The notes under the pieces were generated by a model, which worked only from the letters and a program-made list of their open reading frames with translations, did not search any database and was not told the origin of the DNA. A program made the translations under genes and the position numbers. A stretch of DNA of 64,000 nt from JAICSD01 sp035637115 (lineage in GTDB: Bacteria > Acidobacteriota > Vicinamibacteria > Vicinamibacterales > 2-12-FULL-66-21). Of the stretch, positions 50,738 through 61,480 are shown in pieces (position 1 is the stretch's first letter; every line of letters starts with the position of its first letter). The stretch spans positions 23,770 through 87,769 of the forward strand of contig DASPXV010000091.1 in assembly GCA_035637115.1 (NCBI GenBank), written 5' to 3'.

Positions 50738-51528
50738 TGGAGTCACCCGTGGACGAACGCATCGCGAGAATGAAAAAGGGCATCGAGGCGGTCCGGCGCT
50801 TCCTGGACCCGCCGCTCGAACCGGACGCGCCTCCGATCGAGATCCGCGCCGCGGTCGTCGACGCAGTTGAGCGACAGGTCGCCATCGTCGGCATCGGCGA
50901 CTGCGTCTTTCCACATGGCGCGGTGTCGGTCCACGTTCTCCTGCCGGGTCCGGAGGACCAGACCCGGTTCGAACTGGTATTCAACGATCTCGAGGCGCGA
51001 CTGCGCGAGCGCTTGCGCGAGCTCCGTTGTGCGGTTCCGTCCGGGTTCGCGGCACGTGTCACGCTGCTTGAAAACGCTCCGCCGGCGTGGACTGCAGGCC
51101 AGCGATTCGCGATCGAGTACTCGAAAGCGGAGCAGGCATCAGCAACGCCGGCGCCGCGATTGCCCGCGCTCACGGTCACGGTCCTGCAAGGGACGGCGAG
51201 TCACGAGTCCTACAGCTTTCAGACGCCGCTCATTCTCATCGGACGGACGGCAGCCGCCGTGGACACGCGCGGCCGCGTGCGCCGCAATCACATCGCATTC
51301 GATCAGCGCTCGGCAACCGTCAGCCGGGCGCACGCGCGGATCGTCTACGATCGCGAGCGGTCGGAGTATCGGCTACTGGATGAGGGCAGCGCGCGGGGAA
51401 CACGGCTGGTCCGCGGCGACACGACAATCGACGTGCGATCGCGGCAGGAGGACTCCCGCGGTGTGCGCCTGGAATCGGACGACGAGATCCAGGTCGGCGA
51501 TGCCGCCATCCGGATCGCCATCGAATGA
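50737..51528 (+). CDS. FHA-domain protein (263 aa), last gene of the operon
   Basis: Its ATG overlaps the stop of the fusion gene (TGATG). The N-terminal ~140 residues are an alpha/beta domain (VAIVGIGDCVFPHGAVSVHV, LVFNDLEARLRERLRELRC) that recalls the N-terminal domain of FhaA-like proteins but is more diverged. From about 150 an FHA domain follows: PLILIGRTAAAVDTRGRV, ATVSRAHARIVYDRERSEYR, GSARGTRLV. It is probably the second phosphothreonine reader of the system, in the role that FhaB plays in mycobacteria. Cytosolic; no membrane helix. It is convergent with an ADOP permease (15 bp). Confidence 0.82.
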   Translation: MESPVDERIARMKKGIEAVRRFLDPPLEPDAPPIEIRAAVVDAVERQVAIVGIGDCVFPHGAVSVHVLLPGPEDQTRFELVFNDLEARLRERLRELRCAVPSGFAARVTLLENAPPAWTAGQRFAIEYSKAEQASATPAPRLPALTVTVLQGTASHESYSFQTPLILIGRTAAAVDTRGRVRRNHIAFDQRSATVSRAHARIVYDRERSEYRLLDEGSARGTRLVRGDTTIDVRSRQEDSRGVRLESDDEIQVGDAAIRIAIE

Positions 51529-51543
51529 GCGCGACGGCCTGTC

Positions 51544-53916
51544 CTACTGATCTCTCAGCATCGCCAGCGGGTCGATCCGCGCGGCGCCGGCGGCGGGCCA
51601 GGCGGACACCCCGACCACGACGGCGACAACGAACAATGAGGCCGCTGCGATGATGGCGGGCGCTGTGCTGCGGTCCCACGCGAACGCGCCAACCGATCCG
51701 AGCGCCACCCCGGCGACAGCTTGCAGCAGGACCCGCCGCAGCACGAGCAGCACGACGCTTGACGGCGTGGCCCCGAGGGCCAGGCGCACGCCGAGTTCAC
51801 GTCCACGCTGCGCCACCGCGTCGGCCGTGAGCGCTGCGAGACCGATGGTGGCCAGCGCGAAGGCGATCAATGCGATCGTCGTGATGATCCGCGTTGCGAC
51901 GCGCGGGTTCCAGCGCGCGTTCCAGTTCGCGCGTTCCAGCGTCATCACCCGGTTCACCGCAATCGCGGGGTCCAGGCGGCGTACTTCGTCGCGAAGCACC
52001 GGCGCGAGCGCGGACGCAGCGCTGGTCGTGCGCACCAGTACCGTCGCATTCAACATCTCCGCAGGCGTGAGCGGAAGATAGGCGGCGGGCGCCGGCTGCT
52101 GCACGGAATCCAGACGAACAGACGGAATGACGCCGACGATCGAACGAAGCTCGCCGGGCCCTGGCGGGGCTCCCGGCGCGGCGCCGACCCTGATCCGGTG
52201 GCCGATAGCGCTGCGGCCGGGGAAGAAGAGCTCCGCCAGACGCTGATTCACGATGATGCCGTGCTCGTCGATTGCTGTGCGATCGCTCCCAAGCGTTCGC
52301 CCTTCGAGGGTGTTGAGGCCGAGCGCGCGAAAGTACTCACCGTCTACGAGCACGGTTCCCACGCGCACCGACGACTCGGTCAGAGGCTGATCCTCGGGCG
52401 CCATCGCCCGAGGTGTTCCGCCGGACGTCGGCAGCGCGCTCGCGACGCCGACCGCCGTTGTCCCTCCGCCAGCAGCGGTCAGCCTCTCGGTCAGGGTTCG
52501 ATAGAACGCAAGCCTCCGCTCCGGTTCTCGATAGGCATCGCCGGGCAGGGCCGTGCTGAATGTGAGCACGTGCGCCGCATCGACGAGCCCCTCGCGCGGC
52601 TGCCGCCCGTAGAACTCCTGCACAGCGAACCCCAGCTTCGACAGCAGCATGACTGTCAGCGCAAGCTGGCACAAGAGGAACCCCCACGTCCACCTCGCCG
52701 CGCCACGATTGTGGGTGATCGCCGCGCTCGTCTCCTTGATCGCGGCGTTCGGGCTGGTGCGGGCCAGTTGCAGCGCGGGTGCAAGGCCGAAGAGAATCAC
52801 CGTCCCGAGGCACACGACGACCAGCGTCGTCACGACTCGGGCGTCCATCGTCAGGGTGATCCAGTAGGGCAGTCCGCCGGCAGGGATCGATGCGGCCAGC
52901 AGGCGCAAGCCGGCCGTCGACACCGCGGCAGCTCCGAGCCCGCCGGCCGCGGCGAGCAGCGCGCTCTCGACGAGCAGCTGCCGGATGATGCGTCCGCGCG
53001 TCGCGCCAATTGAGATCCGGATCGCCATTTCACGTCCTCGGCGGGCGCCCCGTGCGAGCAGAAGGTTCGCGACATTCGAACACGCGATCACGACCAGCAG
53101 CAGGCCGACGGTAATGAACGTGATCCATGCGGGATTGGTGATATCGCCGACATACCGGTCGTTGATCGGAACCACGGCGATGCGCGGCGATGCCGAGGCG
53201 CCGGGCACTGTGAGCAGCGGGATGATCGCGTCCCGTACAGCCGGGATAACGGCGTGAGCAGCGAGGCGGCCGTAGACGCTATAGATGCGGGTGTCGGCGG
53301 GCGCGCGAAGGGCGTCAATCGGCCGCCAGACGTCCGCGTTGTCAGGGAACCGGAACTGATCCGGCATCACACCGACGACCGAGACCGTGACGCCGTCGAG
53401 GCGCACATCGCGGCCGACGAGGGCAGGATCCGCACCGTATCGCGTGCGCCAGATGTCCGCGCCGAGAATCGCGACTCCGGCATCGTCGTCGGGGCGAAAC
53501 TCGCGTCCGATCATCGGCTGCTGTCGAACGACGGCGAACGCGTTGTGCGTCACGTATGCGACGGTGACGGTTTCGGCGGCGGACTGGTCGTCGCGCAAAA
53601 CCGCGGGGCGCGCGGCAAAGGCGGAAAACGCCGCGACGGCCGAAGGACGCGCGGCAAACAGCACATCGACCTGGTTTCGCGTCAGCGGGACGCGCCGGCC
53701 GTTGACATCGAGGTTCGATACGTCGATCACCCGGTCCGCGTCCTCGATCGGCAGACCGCGGATGCAAATGGCGTTCACCACTGTGAACAGCGTGTTGTTG
53801 ACGCCGACGCCGAGCGAGAGCGCCACAACAGCGATCGCCGTAAACAGGCGTTCCCGCGCCAGCAGTCGTGCACTGAAACGGACGTCCCGGGCAATATCGT
53901 GAAGTCTGTTACCCAT
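51544..53916 (-). CDS. ADOP-family FtsX/MacB-like permease
   Basis: A 790-residue duplicated permease without the prefix domain. First helix region VVALSLGVGVNNTLFTVVNA; MacB-type periplasmic domain; first FtsX block with VGLLLVVIACSNVANLLLAR and GREMAIRISIGATRGRIIRQ; second periplasmic domain; last block ending WPAAGAARIDPLAMLRDQ. It stands alone between the FHA operon and the act operon; there is no PadR gene beside it. An ATPase partner must come from elsewhere in the genome. Its substrate is unknown. Confidence 0.87.
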   Translation of the reverse strand: MGNRLHDIARDVRFSARLLARERLFTAIAVVALSLGVGVNNTLFTVVNAICIRGLPIEDADRVIDVSNLDVNGRRVPLTRNQVDVLFAARPSAVAAFSAFAARPAVLRDDQSAAETVTVAYVTHNAFAVVRQQPMIGREFRPDDDAGVAILGADIWRTRYGADPALVGRDVRLDGVTVSVVGVMPDQFRFPDNADVWRPIDALRAPADTRIYSVYGRLAAHAVIPAVRDAIIPLLTVPGASASPRIAVVPINDRYVGDITNPAWITFITVGLLLVVIACSNVANLLLARGARRGREMAIRISIGATRGRIIRQLLVESALLAAAGGLGAAAVSTAGLRLLAASIPAGGLPYWITLTMDARVVTTLVVVCLGTVILFGLAPALQLARTSPNAAIKETSAAITHNRGAARWTWGFLLCQLALTVMLLSKLGFAVQEFYGRQPREGLVDAAHVLTFSTALPGDAYREPERRLAFYRTLTERLTAAGGGTTAVGVASALPTSGGTPRAMAPEDQPLTESSVRVGTVLVDGEYFRALGLNTLEGRTLGSDRTAIDEHGIIVNQRLAELFFPGRSAIGHRIRVGAAPGAPPGPGELRSIVGVIPSVRLDSVQQPAPAAYLPLTPAEMLNATVLVRTTSAASALAPVLRDEVRRLDPAIAVNRVMTLERANWNARWNPRVATRIITTIALIAFALATIGLAALTADAVAQRGRELGVRLALGATPSSVVLLVLRRVLLQAVAGVALGSVGAFAWDRSTAPAIIAAASLFVVAVVVGVSAWPAAGAARIDPLAMLRDQ

Positions 53917-53930
53917 GAGTCACTCCGTGG

Positions 53931-54395
53931 TCAGCGGCGCGTGGTCGGATAGATCTCGCGCCAGGCGAATGTCGATGGACGCGACGCGTGCAGCGGCCGG
54001 CCGTAGCACTTCCCCGCGATCGCGCCGCAGACGATTCCAGCCAGCACGAGCACGGCAAGCACCCACGACGGATCGTGCGGTCCGAGCGGCGCCGCGGCGG
54101 GCATATAGGAGTAGTGAAACTGCGCGGCGAGCCACGGCAGCAGTCCGGCAGCGGCCGCCGCTGTTACGCCGACGAGCACACCTGCCGCCGTCCCGATCAG
54201 CCACCCGCCGTACTCCGTCACGTACTCGAAGACGAGCGCGCACACGAACGCGGACGCGATCCCGAGTGCGATCGCGACCGCGAGCAGGACAGCGGGCGAC
54301 ACGTTCAACTCGAGGAGCCATCCCGCCGCGATGAGCATCGCGACGGCAGCGATCGCCGCAATGCCTCCTCCTCGCAATACAGCAGCCAGTTTCAT
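53931..54395 (-). CDS. Membrane protein at the end of the alternative complex III operon (154 aa)
   Basis: About four hydrophobic helices in 154 residues (GGGIAAIAAVAMLIAAGWLL, AVLLAVAIALGIASAFVCAL, WLIGTAAGVLVGVTAAAAAG, WVLAVLVLAGIVCGAIAGKC). It lies 7 bp downstream of actF on the same strand, so it is the seventh gene of the operon. It resembles neither ActD nor ActF and carries no haem or iron-sulphur motif. Two further polar ends suggest that both termini face the same side. It could be an assembly factor or accessory subunit of the complex; family not recognised. Confidence 0.65.
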   Translation of the reverse strand: MKLAAVLRGGGIAAIAAVAMLIAAGWLLELNVSPAVLLAVAIALGIASAFVCALVFEYVTEYGGWLIGTAAGVLVGVTAAAAAGLLPWLAAQFHYSYMPAAAPLGPHDPSWVLAVLVLAGIVCGAIAGKCYGRPLHASRPSTFAWREIYPTTRR

Positions 54396-54402
54396 AACTC
54401 GC

Positions 54403-55506
54403 TCAATGTGTCTCGTATCGTATCGACCAGTCGAGCAGTGGATCGCCAACCGGGACGGACGGCAGTGTGGATTGCCGCCAGATCGCCATGGCCGCGGCGC
54501 TTCCCACGACGAAGAAGAGTGCTCCGAGATCCCACAACGCGGAGGTGGAGCTCCGATCTGCCTGCATTGACGGGACCAGAAGCCAGTAGACGTCCAGGTA
54601 GTGCACGCCAAGCAGCCAGATGCCGATCGTCGCCATTACCGTCGCGGAACGTCTTGCGACGCGCAACAGGAGCACGAGCGCTGGCATCGCGAACCCGCAG
54701 GCGAGCACCATCCATCCCAGCGGAGCCCACGCTCCGCGCAGCCGGACGATGTACCACGGAATTTCGCGCGGCAGATCGGCCATCCAGATGACGAAGAACT
54801 GCGCGTACCAGATGTAGCCCCAGAAGAGCACGAACGCCAGCGTCAGCTTGCCGAGCGCGTGCACGTGCTCGGCAGTCGGGGCCCACTGGTCGCGGCGCAG
54901 CACGCGGACCCAGGCCAGTGTCGCGAGGAGCGCGAGCGCGCCCACCATCGCACCGGACAAGTAGTAGGCGCCGTACACGGACGAGGACCAGCCGGGAGAG
55001 ACGGACATCATCCAGTCGAACGCCGCGAAAGTCATGGCTGTCGCGATCGCCGGAATCCCTGCCGCGCTCAGGATGCGAAGCGTGCCGGACGCCGCGGGAT
55101 CGGCACCGCTGTCCTGACGTCGTGACGCCCGGCGCAGCAACTCGCCGGTACCCAGCCAGGCAATCCAGTACAGGAAGGCGCGAGCGACGAAGAAAGCCCC
55201 ACGGAAATCTGTGCTCCCCGGCCAGAACGCGCGCGGTACCACGACCAGCGGCAGCCCCATCACGGCGAGGGCAGGCAGCGAGCTCACTACCCCTTCGGCC
55301 TGGCGGCGCAGCAGCACGAACCACGTGGCGCCGCTGAGATGCGCCATCATGACGACAAGCAGCATGCCAGTCACGATCGCAAGCGTCGCGGTATACGCGA
55401 CGAGATATGAAATGGCGACAACATGAGGCGCAACCAGGAGACCGGCCACGAGCGCAATCGCACCAGCGATCGCCGACACCACCGCCGCCCTGAGACCCTT
55501 GCTCAT
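54403..55506 (-). CDS. actF: Alternative complex III subunit ActF
   Basis: A 367-residue integral membrane protein with about ten helices (LVAGLLVAPHVVAISYLVAY, ISYLVAYTATLAIVTGMLLV, LPALAVMGLPLVVVPRAFWP). Motifs FDWMMSVSPGWSSSVYGAYY and LFWGYIWYAQFFVIWMADLP are typical of ActF, one of the subunits related to the NrfD/PsrC superfamily that lie in the membrane part of the quinol:cytochrome c oxidoreductase. The ATG at 55506 overlaps the actE stop. Position after actE and sequence motifs agree on the assignment. Confidence 0.88.
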   Translation of the reverse strand: MSKGLRAAVVSAIAGAIALVAGLLVAPHVVAISYLVAYTATLAIVTGMLLVVMMAHLSGATWFVLLRRQAEGVVSSLPALAVMGLPLVVVPRAFWPGSTDFRGAFFVARAFLYWIAWLGTGELLRRASRRQDSGADPAASGTLRILSAAGIPAIATAMTFAAFDWMMSVSPGWSSSVYGAYYLSGAMVGALALLATLAWVRVLRRDQWAPTAEHVHALGKLTLAFVLFWGYIWYAQFFVIWMADLPREIPWYIVRLRGAWAPLGWMVLACGFAMPALVLLLRVARRSATVMATIGIWLLGVHYLDVYWLLVPSMQADRSSTSALWDLGALFFVVGSAAAMAIWRQSTLPSVPVGDPLLDWSIRYETH

Positions 55507-56015
55507 TGTGGTCGCGCGCCTTGTGACGCGGCAGCGATCTGCAACGTACGCATGTATGCGATGACGGCCCATCGTTCCGCGGGCGGCAGGGCCCAGTCGT
55601 AGGCAGGCATGCGGTTCCTCCCTCGCGATATCACCGCGAACGCGTCGGCAGAGGAGTGCGCGGCGACCGGCGGCGCCAGCAGCGAGGGAGGCGGATTCCC
55701 TGGCATGTTGGCCGCCATCACCGACCGGCCGGATCCGTCGGGCCCGTGGCAGACGGCGCAGAACACGTCGAACTGATGCTGTCCGAGCGCGATCACGTCC
55801 GGTGTCACCACGATGGGCATGTCGGGCGCCTCATGCGCCACCGTGCCGGACGGTGGCACCCGCATCGCCATCCCGTCGGAGAATACGCGGCTTCCCTCGT
55901 ACGGATCCGTTCGCTGCTGCTGTCGCATGCGTTCGAAGTCCGGAAGCCGGCGTGAGCACCCGATGCCTGCGCATCCAATGGCCGCGAACGCAATCGCGAG
56001 GACGATCCGCCTCAT
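55503..56015 (-). CDS. actE: Alternative complex III mono-haem cytochrome c subunit ActE
   Basis: A 170-residue exported lipoprotein (signal MRRIVLAIAFAAIGCAGIGC, lipidated Cys in AGIGC). One haem site CAVCH lies in QHQFDVFCAVCHGPDGSGRS and the axial Met is probably in ISRGRNRMPAYDWAL. The N-terminal mature part (ERMRQQQRTDPYEGSRVFSD) is a phrase typical of ActE, which takes electrons from the iron-sulphur/haem core toward a terminal oxidase. Overlaps actD and actF by ATGA on both sides. Confidence 0.9.
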   Translation of the reverse strand: MRRIVLAIAFAAIGCAGIGCSRRLPDFERMRQQQRTDPYEGSRVFSDGMAMRVPPSGTVAHEAPDMPIVVTPDVIALGQHQFDVFCAVCHGPDGSGRSVMAANMPGNPPPSLLAPPVAAHSSADAFAVISRGRNRMPAYDWALPPAERWAVIAYMRTLQIAAASQGARPQ

Positions 56016-56533
56016 ACCGCATCCTCGCTCGCAACAATCCGGATCGGATGCATCGGTCTGATCTGCTCGACCATGAAATCCGCCAGCTCTGGAGACTGCA
56101 GATCCATCACGATCCAGAAGCGATCGATGCTGGCGCGTTCGAATCCGTCGATCTCGAAGATCGGCTGCCACAGGCGCGGCAGGCGTTCGGCGATCAGGAA
56201 CCCGATGAAGAGCGCGGACGCGGCGAACAGGCACATCGTCTCGAACGTCGCTGGAACGAACGCCGCGGCCGCGTGGGCGGGACGCCCGCCGATATTGAGC
56301 GGGTACGAGCGCGCGGTCGCATACCACTGGATTCCATAGCTGAGCGCGGCGCCTACGGCGCCGGCGGCAAACGCCGGCAGCGCCAACATGAACCAGCCGC
56401 GCGGCGCATGCGCATCATCATCGGTGAGCGGGAACGGCGAGTAGGTCTCGAGGCGCCGATACTCGCGCGCCCGCAGCGACTCGAGCGCCTCTGTCGCGTC
56501 CTCGGCCGTACCGAACTCGAGGAACAGCTTCAC
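56012..56533 (-). CDS. actD: Alternative complex III subunit ActD (DUF3341)
   Basis: A 173-residue membrane protein starting at a GTG that overlaps the actC stop (GTGA). It opens with a short ferredoxin-like cytoplasmic segment (LFLEFGTAEDATEALESLRA, REYRRLETYSPFPL) and contains two helices (FMLALPAFAAGAVGAALSYG and ETMCLFAASALFIGFLIAER), the DUF3341 layout of ActD. It caps the membrane part of the complex beside ActC. Its stop overlaps the actE start. Confidence 0.9.
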   Translation of the reverse strand: MKLFLEFGTAEDATEALESLRAREYRRLETYSPFPLTDDDAHAPRGWFMLALPAFAAGAVGAALSYGIQWYATARSYPLNIGGRPAHAAAAFVPATFETMCLFAASALFIGFLIAERLPRLWQPIFEIDGFERASIDRFWIVMDLQSPELADFMVEQIRPMHPIRIVASEDAV

Positions 56534-57842
56534 GGCTTTGTCTCCACGAGCATCTCGAACCGGCTGCGGCGCAGCTCCCCCATCGCGGCGGCCGGCACAA
56601 AACGCAGGAACAACAGGAAGAACAGCCCGAAGATGCTCAGCGAGCCGAACAGGATTCCCCAGTCGACCCACGTCGGCACGTAGTCGTGCCACTTCGACGG
56701 AACGCCGCCCCGTGAAAGCGATGCGACAACGATGACGAAGCGTTCGAGCCACATGCCCATGAGGATTGCCACGGCGGCCCCAAACAGGATCGAGACGTTG
56801 CAGCGGAACCGCCGGAACCAGAAGAGCTGCGGCGTGAGTACGGTGAGCGCCAGCATCGTCCAGTACAGCCAGCCGAAAGGACCGAACGGCCAGTGCACCA
56901 TGTGCATCGCGCGTTCAACCGGGTCGTGGCTGGATGCCGCCGTGTACAGCTCGATCGCGTCGCAATAGACGAGAAGAAGCCCGATCGTGAGCAGCAGCTT
57001 CGCGAGCCGCTCGAGATGCAGAAGCGTGATGACGGCTTCGAGGCGATACGCGGCGCGAACCGGGACGGCGAGCGCCAGCACCATCGCGAGCCCCGAGTAG
57101 ATCGCGCCGACGACGAAGTACGGCGGGAAGATCGTCGAATGCCACCCGGGGAGCTGCGCGATGCTGAAGTCGAGGCTGACGATGCTGTGCACGGAAACGA
57201 CCAGCGCCGCTGCGATGGCGGCCATCATCTTCAGCGCCGCACGGCGGCGGCGCCATTGGCGGCCGCCGCCGTTCCAGCCGAGGGCGAAGACGCCGTAGAT
57301 GCGGCGCCGCGTCGTTCCGGTCAAACGGTCGCGGGCGGTCGCCAGATCCGGAACGAGGCCGAGATAGAAGAACATCAGCGAGACGAGGAAATACGTCGTG
57401 ATCGCCGCGACGTCCCACGGCAGCGCGCTCTTGAAGTTCGGCCACACGCCCATCGTCGATGGATAGGGCGTGAGCCAGTAGAAGAACCACGGCCGTCCGA
57501 GATGGACGAGCGGGAACGACGCGGCGATCGCGAGCGCGAACAGCGTCATCGCCTCCGCCATGCGCGCGACCGCGTCGCGCCAGGGCTGATTCAGGAGCAG
57601 CAGAAATGCGGAAATGAACGTCCCTGCGTGGCCGATCCCGATCCACCACACGAAATTCACGATGTCAAACGCCCACGCGACGGGGATGTTGTTGCCCCAC
57701 GCGCCGATCCCCATCCACAACGTGTAGCCGACCGACGTGATCCACAGCAACGTGCCGAGGGCGCAGACGGCGACGAGCACGATCCACAACCGCGGCGGCT
57801 CGTCGAGAGGAGCGAGGATCGTCTGGATCATCGCGCGGTCGT

Positions 57843-57846
<4 letters not shown>
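56530..57846 (-). CDS. actC: Alternative complex III quinol-site membrane subunit ActC (NrfD/PsrC-like)
   Basis: A 438-residue membrane protein with about ten helices. Typical blocks are TSVGYTLWMGIGAWGNNIPV, FVWWIGIGHAGTFISAFLLL, LGRPWFFYWLTPYPSTMGVW and IVSLDFSIAQLPGWHSTIFP. ActC carries the quinol-binding site that faces ActB, and shares the polysulphide-reductase (NrfD) fold with ActF. It overlaps both actB and actD by a few bases, so the whole act operon is translationally coupled. Confidence 0.92.
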
Positions 57847-60686
<2,840 letters not shown>

Positions 60687-60710
60687 GTGGCGCTCCTCCT
60701 CATCAATCAC

Positions 60711-61277
60711 TCAGCGGTGACACGTCGTGCACGACGTCAACCGGCCGCGGTCGTACCCCGCGGCCGCCGCGCGATGACATCCAAGGCACGACTCCATCGT
60801 CAGCGGCGCCGCCTGATAGAGCTCGTGCATCAACTGCACTGGACCATGGCAGCTCTCGCACGCCACCCCCGTGCGGACGTGCACCGCATGATCGAAGAAC
60901 ACGAAGTCGGGCAGGCTTGTGACGCGTCGCCACGCGATACCGCGTCCGCTCGAGAGACTCTGCCTGAGCGGCGCGAACAGAGAAGTCTGCAGCAGGTCGT
61001 CGCGGTGGCAGGGCACGCACGCCTTCGTCGGCGGCATGCCGGCCATCGTCGAGCGCTCCGCGCCGGTATGGCAGTACCGGCAATCGATCTGCAGCGCGTT
61101 GACGTGCAGCGGATGCGAGAAGGGAATCGGCTGTTCCGGCCGGCGATACTGCCCCGTGGCAGCGGGACTTCGCGCGAACGCCCACACGGCGAAGGACGCA
61201 CAGACGGCGAGGGCGCCGGCCGCGACCAGCACGCTGCGAACGACGACGTTCGCCCTCGGCGCGAACAACTGCGCCAT
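60711..61277 (-). CDS. actA: Alternative complex III penta-haem cytochrome c subunit ActA
   Basis: A 188-residue protein with one N-terminal membrane anchor (about 13-36, VRSVLVAAGALAVCASFAVW) and five CxxCH sites: CRYCH, CVPCH, CESCH, CLGCH and CTTCH, the last at the very C-terminus. Number and spacing match ActA. The motif QPIPFSHPLHVNALQIDCRY is also characteristic. It is the first gene of the operon; about 200 bp of non-coding DNA upstream should contain the promoter. No cytochrome oxidase genes, the usual partners, lie in the window. Confidence 0.93.
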   Translation of the reverse strand: MAQLFAPRANVVVRSVLVAAGALAVCASFAVWAFARSPAATGQYRRPEQPIPFSHPLHVNALQIDCRYCHTGAERSTMAGMPPTKACVPCHRDDLLQTSLFAPLRQSLSSGRGIAWRRVTSLPDFVFFDHAVHVRTGVACESCHGPVQLMHELYQAAPLTMESCLGCHRAAAAGYDRGRLTSCTTCHR

Positions 61278-61402
61278 CCCTGCCGCTCTCCTTTAACGGG
61301 CTGCGCGCGCGGCGGCGACGGTGAGGCGCGCCATGTGAACGATGTCCTGGAGCTGCGCTCCTGGTCAGCTTGGGCTGACAACAGCAGCGGACAGAAGCAC
61401 GT

Positions 61403-61418
61403 CATGTGCCGTCACATG
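61403..61418. promoter_or_regulatory. Palindrome CATGTG-N4-CACATG upstream of actA
   Basis: A perfect 6-bp inverted repeat with a 4-base spacer, 126 bp before the actA start, in the only gap (61278-61480) between the act operon and the permease behind it. This spacing is common for dimeric regulators. No other strong promoter feature is visible in the gap. Confidence 0.3.
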
Positions 61419-61480
61419 GCTGAGCTTGTTCGTCCGATCACTGCGACTACACCACACCAGCGCGGCGGGCAGTCGGGCGG

